A stretch of 64,000 nt of DNA from Prevotella sp. (GCA_023666665.1 JAMPBN010000001.1:857944-921943); one strand, 5' to 3'; numbered from the stretch's first letter, positions 35,901 through 43,364 are shown. Numbers and translations are program-made. The notes: generated by a model from the letters alone, not told the origin.

Positions 35901-36039
35901 CTCCATCAAGGAGATTGATTGCCGCGAAATCACCACCGAGCGTCCGGCCAACGGTGCCACCTACGACCTGATGGGCCGCCGCGTTGCCAACCCCACCCGG
36001 GGGCTATATATTGTCAACGGAAAAGTGGTAAGGCGCTAA
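32914..36039 (+). CDS. Secreted glycoside hydrolase, alpha-galactosidase (clan GH-D)-like
   Basis: 1041 aa with a signal peptide (residues 1-22). An N-terminal beta-sandwich (about 25-360) resembles GH36-type N-domains. Residues about 370-510 look like a ricin-type lectin insert (SRWHFISRTDGTWDIVNASTGNYI). The catalytic barrel follows (MYNSWYELNINRNN, YVWDDGWDSYG), with FKFDG (Asp710) as likely nucleophile and ESDFG (Asp775) as candidate acid/base. The C-terminal tail (DLMGRRV, Pro, GLYIVNGK) resembles the sorting tail of the GH89 enzyme. Exact substrate is unknown; alpha-galactosides or alpha-GalNAc glycans are plausible. A strong terminator follows. Confidence 0.82.
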   Translation: MQFKHFIGALALAIIAAPSIFAQAVIFPQKAQPGAATLTAVNGTYILANDLFSASFIETDGSLLFDGCSAMGLKPGTELFFVETKSDGIIPASRMTMSGLVVEDLAANPDSPKGGERFSGKALSATFTFGNISILWYAILRDGSHYLRTELSLTSDLATEMKSVIPMNYTVADGEPTVNVVGNTRGAILASSKIFAGVESPMGINSVGSEIKVSDADSPAATYSDEFSLTSWKPEMFCWTPGREVPSQILELGFDDSQVLGAYGLADFTQAGSQTVTFTYRSGNLRLNMVGVDIVDSEGQIAASDYHIGFAGGQHSNNVYTLNVPQAGQYTIRFFVETKTEGITSSGNITYSATVNAVSDPDEPELSPVTPISGTDHFWTIMSDRGSDPRYVTEVDGGLMGNTIVTEPSRWHFISRTDGTWDIVNASTGNYITTGAANNSQLKTSKDAPAKGWEFKVSNNPQAWIIVNGESQFNTTNNSHSFQVFNWGSGTNTTDGGCQYYFEEVAESLEFFEKDTPITGKWSRQTTLAVDKTWKIGAVVGLVAPDQPRRSVLAYIERERAAAWRPMPMYNSWYELNINRNNDQNYTTNFNINQCVDVLNQWKENLYDKHNAHIQSYVWDDGWDSYGTWTFNPNFPNGFKEADEVAAAMGANIGAWLGPVGGYGQSGTYRRNYWNGKGGMQLSNPEYYDVFLTACTNMINDYHFNYFKFDGISAQFSSVGPDSGATGEENAEAIIDIEQRIREIKPDIFFNTTVGTWASPFWYHVSDATWRQESDFGTIGNQGSDRERWITYRDRLVYQNYVINSPLCPINSMMTHGVILTKFGSVAKDMGYEGALREIRCAFACGSSQVELYCDYELLNSINDGALWGDIAECIKWQEANADVLPDAHWVGGNPWDGSKANIYGWASWNGLKSTLALRNPAASNQEYTFTLREAFDIPAYITGEVVLTPAFAANQDALEGVETGKPINIDTPLTATLKASSLYVFDGIDPNGEQDSIKEIDCREITTERPANGATYDLMGRRVANPTRGLYIVNGKVVRR

Positions 36040-36064
36040 TACAGGAAGCAGAATCAACGTGTGG

Positions 36065-36095
36065 AAGTGGCGGACTTTTATCCGCCACTTCTTTT
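36065..36095 (+). terminator. Terminator after the GH-D-like gene
   Basis: AAGTGGCGGA (36065-36074) pairs with TCCGCCACTT (36081-36090) and is followed by CTTTTT. The core is the same GGCGGA-loop-TCCGCC word used in other terminators of the window. Confidence 0.85.
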
Positions 36096-36149
36096 TATGG
36101 CGTTGATGACCAGGTAGAATGCCGGGTTTTAAGCCGGCACTCCATGTTT

Positions 36150-36184
36150 TACCCTAACGCCCAACGCCTAACGCCCAATGCCTA
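36150..36184. repeat. TAACGCC-type word repeat
   Basis: The intergenic stretch reads as near-tandem words CCTAACGCC, CAACGCC, TAACGCC, CAATGCC. The reverse complement resembles the GGGCGTTGGG words inside the polA linker (2588-2633). It belongs to no gene. Confidence 0.5.
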
Positions 36185-36214
36185 ATTTGCAACCTTGTTG
36201 CAAGAGAAATTTTG

Positions 36215-36223
36215 TAACTTTGC
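36215..36223 (+). promoter_or_regulatory. -7 promoter box for the permease
   Basis: TAACTTTGC, exact consensus, separated from the ATG at 36231 by only AACCGTT, so the start codon lies within about 3 bases of the expected transcript start. Confidence 0.65.
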
Positions 36224-36230
36224 AACCGTT

Positions 36231-37460
36231 ATGGAAATCTTGACTTCAATTTGGAATATTTTGTGCGGCATGGCACCGTATATTTTGCTCGGCTTTTTTA
36301 TTGCCGGGCTTCTGCAGGTGTTTGTGAATCGCCGCACTATGGCGCGACATCTTTCGGGCCGCGGTTGGAAACCGGTAATCAAGGCCGCACTGTTTGGCAT
36401 TCCGTTGCCACTATGTTCGTGCGGGGTGCTTCCAACGGCGGTTGCACTGCGTCGGCGCGGGGCATCGAAGGGTGCCACCACGTCGTTTCTCATCGCCACG
36501 CCCCAAACCGGGGTTGACTCGATTGCGGCCACGTATTCGCTGCTGACTCCGGCATTTGCCGTTATCCGCCCGGTTGCGGCGCTTGTTGGCGCGGTATTTG
36601 GCGGTATGGCGGTGAGCAAGCTCGGCGACGAAGACACTGCCGACTCGGAAATCAAAGACGACGTTGCCGAAGAACCCGAAATTACCGGCGGATTTTGGAC
36701 AAAGATGCTCGCTGCGGTAAAATATGGCTTCGTGGATATGGTGGCATCGGTGGGCGGCTGGCTCGTGATTGGCCTTTTGGTTGCCGCGCTGATTACCGTA
36801 TTTGTGCCCGATGAGTTGTTTGTGAGCCTCAGCCGCTATCCGCTTGTTGCCATGCTGGCAGTGGTAGTCGTGGCAATACCGATGTATGTATGTGCAACGG
36901 GGTCTATACCGATTGCGATGTCGTTGATGATGAAGGGCCTGTCGCCCGGCATCGCTTTTGTTATGCTGATGGCCGGCCCGGCAGCGAATTTCGCTTCAAT
37001 AGTCATTCTGTCGAAGACCCAGGGTCGCAAAGCCACTGCGATATACGTCGGCTCGGTAGTTTTGACGGCTTTGGCGTTCGGTCTGGCCATAGACCTGTTG
37101 TTCCCCACGCAGTGGTTCGTTCCCGGAATGCACGGCGCTCACTGTCACGGCGAATCAGCCAACTGGTTTTCAACAGTCTGCGCACTGCTGCTCGGAGGCC
37201 TGCTCGTTTACACTCAGATAATCAACCGAAAGCATCATCACCATCATAACATAGAAGAAGAAATGACACAGAAGTTTAAAATCATGGGAATGAATTGCCC
37301 TCATTGTCAGGCAAGCGTGCAGCGCGCAATCGCCTCGGTTGCCGGAGTTGAATCGGTTGACGTAGACCTCAAGGGCGCGTGTGCCACGGTAAACGGTTCG
37401 GCAGACTCTGCAGCAGTGATTGAAGCGGTGAAACTTGCCGGCTTTGATGCCTCGCTGTAA
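36231..37460 (+). CDS. Permease of the SO_0444/DUF318 type fused to an HMA metal-binding domain
   Basis: 409 aa from the ATG at 36231; an in-frame ATG further upstream lies before the promoter. The permease part (1-330) has the Cys-bearing motif GIPLPLCSCGVLPTAVALRRRGASKGATTSFLIATPQTGVDS, repeated in degenerate form in the second half, as in proposed Cu/Zn or As effluxers. A His-rich linker (KHHHHHNIEEE) leads to a complete HMA domain with MNCPHC near residue 350 and VESVDVDLKGACATV. The substrate is probably a soft metal; the exact metal is not known. An internal ATG at 37264 could also give a free HMA chaperone. Confidence 0.87.
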   Translation: MEILTSIWNILCGMAPYILLGFFIAGLLQVFVNRRTMARHLSGRGWKPVIKAALFGIPLPLCSCGVLPTAVALRRRGASKGATTSFLIATPQTGVDSIAATYSLLTPAFAVIRPVAALVGAVFGGMAVSKLGDEDTADSEIKDDVAEEPEITGGFWTKMLAAVKYGFVDMVASVGGWLVIGLLVAALITVFVPDELFVSLSRYPLVAMLAVVVVAIPMYVCATGSIPIAMSLMMKGLSPGIAFVMLMAGPAANFASIVILSKTQGRKATAIYVGSVVLTALAFGLAIDLLFPTQWFVPGMHGAHCHGESANWFSTVCALLLGGLLVYTQIINRKHHHHHNIEEEMTQKFKIMGMNCPHCQASVQRAIASVAGVESVDVDLKGACATVNGSADSAAVIEAVKLAGFDASL

Positions 37461-37492
37461 AAAAAAGATTTGCAAGGTTCGACAAAAAGTTG

Positions 37493-37501
37493 TAACTTTG
37501 C
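37493..37501 (+). promoter_or_regulatory. -7 promoter box for SRP RNA
   Basis: TAACTTTGC, exact consensus. The paired 5' end of the RNA begins 4-6 bases after it, which gives an internal ruler for transcript starts in this genome. Confidence 0.75.
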
Positions 37502-37504
37502 AGT

Positions 37505-37609
37505 CGGGTAAGTCCTCCACGACCAGCTCCCCATGAAATCCGCCAGGTCCTGACCGAAGCAACGGTAGTGGGTTGTAGCAGGTGCGATGTAGGTAGCTTA
37601 CCCTTTTTT
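37505..37609 (+). ncRNA. ffs: Signal recognition particle RNA (4.5S, bacterial small type)
   Basis: About 100 nt. The 5' GGGTAAG pairs with the 3' CTTACCC, and the apical domain carries the conserved CAGGTCCTGACCGAAGCAACGG (symmetric and asymmetric loops with the GNAR-type cap region altered as in Bacteroidetes) and GCGATGTAGGTAGC on the 3' side. A T-run at 37604-37609 terminates it. It binds Ffh for membrane protein targeting. A consensus -7 box stands directly upstream. Confidence 0.9.
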
Positions 37610-37612
37610 GTA

Positions 37613-37644
37613 GTAAAAAAATCACGGCGGACAAAAGTCCGCCG
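37613..37644 (-). terminator. Terminator of the lipoprotein gene
   Basis: Minus-strand CGGCGGAC/GTCCGCCG with a TTTT loop (37625-37644), followed by TGATTTTTTT. It converges with the SRP RNA terminator. The 20-base hairpin is identical to the one at 63621-63640. Confidence 0.8.
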
Positions 37645-37653
37645 GTTCCATAG

Positions 37654-38271
37654 TTAGTTGAAGATGCGCGTGAGGGTTTGCTTTTGGCCGAGGAATTTCG
37701 CTGACATCAGGTTGTCTTTTATGCTGACATCGTCGAGGTCGTCGAGACGCATCAGGGTGTAGGTCATAGCATCGGTCATTTGCTTGACAAACGCTTTCTT
37801 TACGGCATCGGACACGGTGCGCTCGGTGGGCACGTCGGATGAGGTCCAGATATTGGCCAACTCAAATTGAACGTCGGGATCCATATCTATAACGAGGGTA
37901 GAGAGGTCAAAGCGCAGGTCAATCTCGTCATCGTCGGAAGCTATCCAGGAGCCGCGTACGGTGGCAAGTCCGGCGGCAGTGGCTGAGACGGCGCTCGTGC
38001 CGATAGAGTCGATGGGGGCATTGACGGGCATCATTACGGCAATCTGAGCAGTGAGCTCAAGTTCGCCGCCGTTTGTGCCGCCATTGCGAATAAAGCGGAA
38101 AGTGGGGGTAAACTCACCGTTAATATCTGTTTTCTTGCTGAAACGTGTGGCGTTTCCGCTCCAGCTGCCCTCAACCTTTTTTGAAAGCATAGAGGCGGTT
38201 TGACAACCTGCAACAACTGCAAACGAAGCCACCAGGGCGATAAGCGCGAACTTTAAAACTGAATTGTTCAT
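37654..38271 (-). CDS. Lipoprotein of the DUF4923 type
   Basis: 205 aa. A lipoprotein signal (ALIALVASFAVVAGCQTA) has its lipobox Cys at residue 23. The mature part is a beta-rich domain (VEGSWSGNATRFSKKTDINGEFTPTFRF) resembling Bacteroidales DUF4923-type proteins. No function is known. It is monocistronic, with its own terminator; a partial -7 match (TCTATTTGC on the minus strand near 38320) may be the promoter. Confidence 0.75.
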   Translation of the reverse strand: MNNSVLKFALIALVASFAVVAGCQTASMLSKKVEGSWSGNATRFSKKTDINGEFTPTFRFIRNGGTNGGELELTAQIAVMMPVNAPIDSIGTSAVSATAAGLATVRGSWIASDDDEIDLRFDLSTLVIDMDPDVQFELANIWTSSDVPTERTVSDAVKKAFVKQMTDAMTYTLMRLDDLDDVSIKDNLMSAKFLGQKQTLTRIFN

Positions 38272-38380
38272 AATAATTAAAATTAACGATAGTTAGTTTA
38301 ATGATTAACAACCGCCGGGCAAATAGAGTTCGCAAGCAACTTTTTTCACCCCCCAATCGTTATACAGGCAAAATAACAAG

Positions 38381-38424
38381 TTAACCTCTAACCCTTAACC
38401 CTTAACCCTCGGCGCAACACGCCG
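38381..38424. repeat. TTAACCC word repeat with short hairpin before trxA
   Basis: Four TTAACC(C/T) words are followed by CTCGGCGCAACACGCCG, whose CGGCG/CGCCG ends can pair. The trxA ATG follows 10 bases later. A nearly identical element precedes asnS at 44790-44832. Confidence 0.6.
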
Positions 38425-38434
38425 TATAAAAGAT

Positions 38435-38737
38435 ATGGAAGAATTTTATAAAATCATCTCCGGACAAGTTCCCACTTTGGTGGACTTCCACGCAACATGG
38501 TGTGGTCCCTGCAAAATGCAAGGCCCGATTCTTGAAGAACTCAAAAAGAAAGTTGGCGACAAAGCCAATATCATAAAGATTGACATTGACCGCAATCAGG
38601 AGCTGGCCAATCGCTACAGAGTGCAGTCAGTACCCACACTGATTATTTTTCAGAACGGCGAACCCGTGTGGCGCGCATCCGGCCTGCATCAGCTTGGCGA
38701 CCTTGAGGCGAAAATCAACGAGGCCATTGCCAAATAA
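38435..38737 (+). CDS. trxA: Thioredoxin
   Basis: 100 aa, slightly short. The active site WCGPCK is at 22-27, with the preceding LVDFHAT strand, the buried Asp of FHAT..., KIDIDRNQELANRYRVQSVPT with the cis-Pro, and a C-terminal helix. It is a general cytoplasmic disulfide reductase. It stands alone between an unusual TTAACCC repeat leader and the promoter of the methyltransferase gene. Confidence 0.95.
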   Translation: MEEFYKIISGQVPTLVDFHATWCGPCKMQGPILEELKKKVGDKANIIKIDIDRNQELANRYRVQSVPTLIIFQNGEPVWRASGLHQLGDLEAKINEAIAK

Positions 38738-38763
38738 ATTCTTGCAGGCACAGAAAAAATTCG

Positions 38764-38792
38764 TAACTTTGCAGTCAAAATAAGGACTGCAA
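38764..38792 (+). promoter_or_regulatory. Promoter of the rlmL-like gene with overlapping inverted repeat
   Basis: TAACTTTGC at 38764-38772 is an exact -7 box. A perfect 8-bp inverted repeat, TTGCAGTC (38769-38776) with GACTGCAA (38785-38792), overlaps its end and covers the expected transcript start; it could be an operator or an mRNA 5' hairpin. Confidence 0.55.
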
Positions 38793-38794
38793 AG

Positions 38795-40171
38795 ATGAAC
38801 ACTGACACGTTTGAAATGGTTGCCAAGACCTTCCAGGGTTTGGAAGAAGTTTTGGCGGAAGAATTGCGCGGACTCGGAGCGCAGAATGTGGAGCCGGGTC
38901 GCCGAATGGTTTCATTTGAGGGCGATAAAGAGATGCTCTACAAAGCGAACCTGCACTGCCGCACGGCGCTGCGCATTTTAAAGCCATTTTATAAATTCAA
39001 GGCTCAAAACCCTGAAAAACTCTACGACCGCGTTAAGGAATACGACTGGAACCGTCTGCTGACGGTTGATAAAACCTTTGTAATCGAAGCAACGGTTAAT
39101 TCGGAAGTATTTACCAATTCGCGGTTTGTTACGTATAAGGTGAAAGATGCGATTGCCGACTGGTTTCGCGACCACGACGCAGAGGGTCGTCGTCCGGGCA
39201 TACGTCTGACCGATGCCGACGTGGTGCTGAACGTCCACATCTCCGGCACCGAGGTGACCATGAGCCTGGATTCATCGGGCGCGAGTCTTCACCGTCGCGG
39301 CTGGCGCGAGGCGCAGACCGAGGCTCCAATCAATGAGGTTTTGGCTGCCGGAATTATTCTGAAGAGCGGCTGGCGAGGCGACTGCCCGTTTGTTGACCCG
39401 ATGTGCGGCTCAGGCACTTTCCTCGTTGAAGCCGCCTTGATTGCCGCCAATATTGCTCCCGGCATTTTCCGTCAGGGATTTGCCTTTGAGCAGTGGGAAG
39501 ACTTTGACCGGGAGCTCTTTGAGCGACTCTATAACGACGACTCGGCCGAGCGCGAAATCACCTGCCGGATAATCGGCGCGGATATGTCGCCAAAAGCCAT
39601 TGCCATAGCGCAGAAAAACCTTAAACGTGCCGGCGTTGCCAAGCACGTGGAGCTTGAACTCAAGCCGCTGAGCGCCTGGACCGAGGCTCCCGAAAACGGC
39701 GTGCTTGTAACCAACCCGCCCTATGGCGAGCGCCTCAAGCCCGCCGACCTCGAAGGCCTCTACGATCTGCTTGGCGAGAAGCTCAAACACGTGTTTAAGG
39801 GATATCACGCCTGGATTATCGGTTATAAAGATGAGACTATGGCTCACATCAGCCTGGCACCCTCGTCGAAAGACAGCCTGATGAACGGCTCGCTGCAATG
39901 CGAACTCCGCGAGTACATAATATTCGAGGGAAGCCGCAGGGACTTCAAGAGCGCCGGCGGAAGCACCCGGACTCGCCGGGTCGACACCCCCACGCATAAG
40001 CAATTCAAGCAAGACAAACCCAAGCGCGAACGCCCCGAACGTCCCGAACGCGAGGAACGTGAACCAGCCGCCGAGCCGGAAAATCCGCTGGCAATGCGCC
40101 GCAACCCGAAATTACTTGAACAGATTGGCCGCCAGCCTAAGCTCTCAGCGCGTAAAAGTTGGCGCCGCTAA
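38795..40171 (+). CDS. THUMP-domain class I SAM-dependent RNA methyltransferase (RlmL-type)
   Basis: 458 aa. The N-terminal region carries the THUMP domain (about 45-160). The methyltransferase has DPMCGSGTFLVEAALIAANIAPG (SAM motif I), IIGADMSPKAI and the catalytic NPPYGERL. This corresponds to the m2G-forming part of RlmL or TrmN-type enzymes, acting on 23S rRNA or tRNA. The last 60 residues are a charged, Arg/Pro/Glu-rich tail that is probably disordered. purD follows 18 bases later. Confidence 0.9.
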   Translation: MNTDTFEMVAKTFQGLEEVLAEELRGLGAQNVEPGRRMVSFEGDKEMLYKANLHCRTALRILKPFYKFKAQNPEKLYDRVKEYDWNRLLTVDKTFVIEATVNSEVFTNSRFVTYKVKDAIADWFRDHDAEGRRPGIRLTDADVVLNVHISGTEVTMSLDSSGASLHRRGWREAQTEAPINEVLAAGIILKSGWRGDCPFVDPMCGSGTFLVEAALIAANIAPGIFRQGFAFEQWEDFDRELFERLYNDDSAEREITCRIIGADMSPKAIAIAQKNLKRAGVAKHVELELKPLSAWTEAPENGVLVTNPPYGERLKPADLEGLYDLLGEKLKHVFKGYHAWIIGYKDETMAHISLAPSSKDSLMNGSLQCELREYIIFEGSRRDFKSAGGSTRTRRVDTPTHKQFKQDKPKRERPERPEREEREPAAEPENPLAMRRNPKLLEQIGRQPKLSARKSWRR

Positions 40172-40189
40172 CCCCCACCATTCAATCAT

Positions 40190-41461
40190 ATGACCATACT
40201 GCTGCTTGGCTCCGGAGGCCGTGAATGCGCTTTGGCATGGAAAATCAGCCAAAGCCCCAAATGTGAGAAACTGTTTATTGCCCCTGGCAACGGCGGCACC
40301 GGCGCTTACGGCACGAACGTGGTGCTAAAACCCACTGACTTCCCGGCAATTGAAGACTTCTGCCGCCAAGAGGGCGTGGAGCTGATAGTTGTGGGCAATG
40401 AAGACCCGCTCGTGGCCGGCATCCGCGATTATTTTGCCGAGCATATGCCTGAAATGTTGCTCGCAGGCCCCGGAGCCGACGGCGCGGCGCTCGAGGGTAG
40501 CAAGGACTTTGCCAAGCAGTTTATGCTGCGCCACGGCATCCCCACCGCCGCCTATCGTTCATTCAATGCCGACACGGTTGAGGATGGATGCAAATTCATT
40601 GAAACTCTCGAGGCCCCCTACGTGCTGAAGGCCGACGGCCTTGCTGCCGGCAAGGGAGTGCTGATAATCAACGACCTCGACGAGGCCAAGCAATCGCTGC
40701 GCGAAATGCTCGGCGGAATGTTTGGCAAGGCAAGCGCCACGGTGGTTATCGAAGAGTTTTTGAGCGGCATCGAGTGCTCGGTGTTCGTGCTGACCGACGG
40801 TGCCGGCCGCTACCGCATACTCCCTGTGGCCAAAGACTACAAGCGCATTGGTGAGGGCGACACCGGCCTCAATACCGGCGGTATGGGAGCAGTAAGCCCC
40901 GTGCCGTTTGCCGACGCGGAGTTTATGCAGAAAGTTGAGGAGCGCATCGTAAAACCCACTGTTCGCGGCCTTATTGCTGACGGCATTGACTATCGCGGCT
41001 TCATATTCCTCGGCTTGATTAACGTCAAGGGCGAGCCGATGGTCATTGAATACAACGTCCGAATGGGCGACCCGGAAACCGAGGCTGTGATGCCCCGCGT
41101 GGCTTCAGACTTGCTGCCACTCCTGGAAGCTACAGCAAGGGGCAATCTCGGCGACCTTGAGCTGACAGAGGATCCGCGCATCGCCGTCACGGTAATGGCC
41201 GTCAGCGGCGGCTACCCCGGAAGCTACGAAAAGGGTATGCCGATTAGCGGCCTTGACGGAGCCGGTGAGTCGCTGCTCTTCCACGCCGGTACCGCAATTG
41301 ATGCCAATGGGCAGCTCGTGACCTCCGGAGGCCGTGTGATTGCCGCAACGAGCTATGGCAAAGATATTAGCGACGCAGCCGCAAAATCTTTCAGCGCAAT
41401 TGACGCGATAAAATTCGACGGCAAATATTATCGCCGCGATATTGCCCGGGATTTGCTCTGA
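40190..41461 (+). CDS. purD: Phosphoribosylamine--glycine ligase
   Basis: 423 aa, usual length. The N-domain has LLLGSGGRECALAWKI, the ATP-grasp domain has LKADGLAAGKGV and NTGGMGAVSPVPF, and the metal-binding EYNVRMGDPETE is present. It makes GAR in purine synthesis. Its TGA shares a base with the ATG of the next gene, so the two are coupled. Confidence 0.97.
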   Translation: MTILLLGSGGRECALAWKISQSPKCEKLFIAPGNGGTGAYGTNVVLKPTDFPAIEDFCRQEGVELIVVGNEDPLVAGIRDYFAEHMPEMLLAGPGADGAALEGSKDFAKQFMLRHGIPTAAYRSFNADTVEDGCKFIETLEAPYVLKADGLAAGKGVLIINDLDEAKQSLREMLGGMFGKASATVVIEEFLSGIECSVFVLTDGAGRYRILPVAKDYKRIGEGDTGLNTGGMGAVSPVPFADAEFMQKVEERIVKPTVRGLIADGIDYRGFIFLGLINVKGEPMVIEYNVRMGDPETEAVMPRVASDLLPLLEATARGNLGDLELTEDPRIAVTVMAVSGGYPGSYEKGMPISGLDGAGESLLFHAGTAIDANGQLVTSGGRVIAATSYGKDISDAAAKSFSAIDAIKFDGKYYRRDIARDLL

Positions 41462-42294
41462 TGAACGACCGGGCATATCGGATAAAACGTGTGATTCTTA
41501 GCCCGGCGGTGTCGGTGCTGATTGCCGCGTGTGCCTGCGCGGCGTTATTGTCGGCCGACCGGGCGGGAGTTCCCGCGCTCATTGCCGTTTGCGTCATGAT
41601 GGTATATAACGTCAAGGCGCGCATTCTCTACAAGGGCGCAAATTATCCGTTTGCCGCTATGTTTATGGTGCTGTCAACGGTTTTCGGCGCAACTTTGACC
41701 GGTTCGCTGACGGCACTCTATGTTGCCGGCTCGCTGACGGTGTTATACTTCCTGTATCAGCGGCGTGAGCAGACCAAGGTGATATTCCTCATATTCCTTG
41801 TTTGCGGACTTGGAGCGCTGTGGTCGCGAAGCTACCTGCTGATTGCCGCCGCTATGGTGGTGGTTACCATTTTGATGCGTGCAATGTCGCTGCGCGGGTT
41901 TGTTGCCGCTCTGCTCGGATTCATAACTCCGCTGATTATTCTCGGCGGCTTTTGGCTGATTGATATTTTCACGCTGATTGAAACTTATCTCCAGCCGTTT
42001 TATTTCGGCTTTGATATTCATCAGCTTTTTATCTCAACGGTTGCCTTGCTCTTTGGCATTGTGATGTTTCTCCCCTCATATGGTTATCCGGCAAAGCAAC
42101 GTGCGCGCAATATGGCAATGCTCGGACTGACTGCCTGCAGTGTGGTGCTCCCCATAATTGACCACGCCAATGCCCTTGATTATGCCGGAATCATCAACAT
42201 TTGCGGTGCGTATAACATCGCCCACTTTGCGGCAACGCGCCGTTTTGGTTGGATTGGCGGACTTTTAGTGATAATCGGAGCTTTACTGGTATGA
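41461..42294 (+). CDS. Polytopic membrane protein, unknown function
   Basis: 277 aa with about nine predicted transmembrane helices and few charged residues. It resembles the Bacteroidetes DUF6427-type membrane proteins in size and topology, but I see no diagnostic motif. It overlaps purD by 1 base and pdxB by 4 (ATGA), an arrangement indicating co-translation with purine and B6 synthesis genes; its role there is unknown. Confidence 0.8.
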   Translation: MNDRAYRIKRVILSPAVSVLIAACACAALLSADRAGVPALIAVCVMMVYNVKARILYKGANYPFAAMFMVLSTVFGATLTGSLTALYVAGSLTVLYFLYQRREQTKVIFLIFLVCGLGALWSRSYLLIAAAMVVVTILMRAMSLRGFVAALLGFITPLIILGGFWLIDIFTLIETYLQPFYFGFDIHQLFISTVALLFGIVMFLPSYGYPAKQRARNMAMLGLTACSVVLPIIDHANALDYAGIINICGAYNIAHFAATRRFGWIGGLLVIIGALLV

Positions 42295-43220
42295 AAATCA
42301 TTGTAGAGAGCTACATTCCGTTTATTACGGGAAAACTTGAAGCCCGCGGCCACGAGGTTACGTATCTTGCTCCAGAGGAGTTTTTAAATGACACGGTTCG
42401 CGATGCCGATGCGCTGATTGTGCGCACACGCACCAAATGCGACAGTCGGCTGCTTGACGGCACAGCAGTCAAAAAGATTGCCACCGCAACCATCGGCACC
42501 GACCATATTGACATGAATTACTGCCGCAAACATGGCATAGAGGTATTCAACGCCCCAGGGTGCAATGCTCCCGCAGTGGCGCAATACGTGCTCAGCTCTA
42601 TTAATGCCCTCGGCATCAAGAGTGGCACGATAGGAATTGTCGGAGTTGGCCACGTCGGCTCAATCGTTGATCGCTGGGCGCGGGCCAACGGCTATGAAAC
42701 GCGGCTGTGCGACCCGCCGTTGGGGCTTAACGACTCGGTTTTTGATGCCGATGTCATAACCTTTCATACGCTCCTTGACGAAACTACCCGCCATATGGCC
42801 AACGCTGAGTTTTTTGACTCCTGCACCAACAAGCCGCTGATTATCAACGCTGCTCGTGGTGCCGTTGTTGACACTCCGGCGCTGCTTTGCGCCATAAAGA
42901 AGGGTAGGGTGAGGGGCGCGGTGATTGACTGCTGGGAAGGCGAACCGAATATTTCGCGGGCATTGCTCAGCGTTGCCGACATTGCAACTCCCCATATTGC
43001 CGGATATTCGCTTCAGGGCAAGCGCCGGGCCACGGCAATGGCTCTTGCCGCCATTGACACGAGCGTGAAAGAAGACCTCGACCCGGTGGCGTGGGAACCC
43101 TCAATCAGAGCGATTGCCGAGAGCTACGACCCCATTGCCGACTCTCTTGCCCTCAAGCTCGCCCCCGAAGCCTTTGAGTCCCTCCGCAACCACTACACCT
43201 ACCGCCACGAACCCAGATGA
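42291..43220 (+). CDS. pdxB: Erythronate-4-phosphate dehydrogenase
   Basis: 309 aa from the ATG at 42291, which gives the natural start MKIIVESYIPFI and an ATGA overlap with the preceding gene; an earlier in-frame start only extends into that gene. D-isomer-specific 2-hydroxyacid dehydrogenase features are TATIGTDHIDMNY, the Rossmann loop GIVGVGHVGSIVDRWA, INAARGAVVD with the catalytic Arg region, and PHIAGYSLQGK with the catalytic His. The short C-terminal domain is typical for PdxB in Bacteroidetes. It acts in pyridoxal phosphate synthesis. Confidence 0.93.
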   Translation: MKIIVESYIPFITGKLEARGHEVTYLAPEEFLNDTVRDADALIVRTRTKCDSRLLDGTAVKKIATATIGTDHIDMNYCRKHGIEVFNAPGCNAPAVAQYVLSSINALGIKSGTIGIVGVGHVGSIVDRWARANGYETRLCDPPLGLNDSVFDADVITFHTLLDETTRHMANAEFFDSCTNKPLIINAARGAVVDTPALLCAIKKGRVRGAVIDCWEGEPNISRALLSVADIATPHIAGYSLQGKRRATAMALAAIDTSVKEDLDPVAWEPSIRAIAESYDPIADSLALKLAPEAFESLRNHYTYRHEPR

Positions 43221-43272
43221 ACTTTTTTGATAAAATTCGCGTTTTGGTGTTGTGGAAACATAAAAATTTTGT

Positions 43273-43281
43273 TAACTTTGC
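43273..43281 (+). promoter_or_regulatory. -7 promoter box for the Asn-rich pseudouridine synthase
   Basis: TAACTTTGC, exact consensus. The leader to the ATG at 43365 is about 80 bases and contains a small GCCCG/CGGGC hairpin (43301-43319), longer than most leaders in this window. Confidence 0.65.
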
Positions 43282-43364
43282 AGCGAATATCATAACCTAA
43301 GCCCGGCGCGATGTCGGGCGTTACACAATCAACTAATCCAACAATAATCTAAGCCATTAACATT

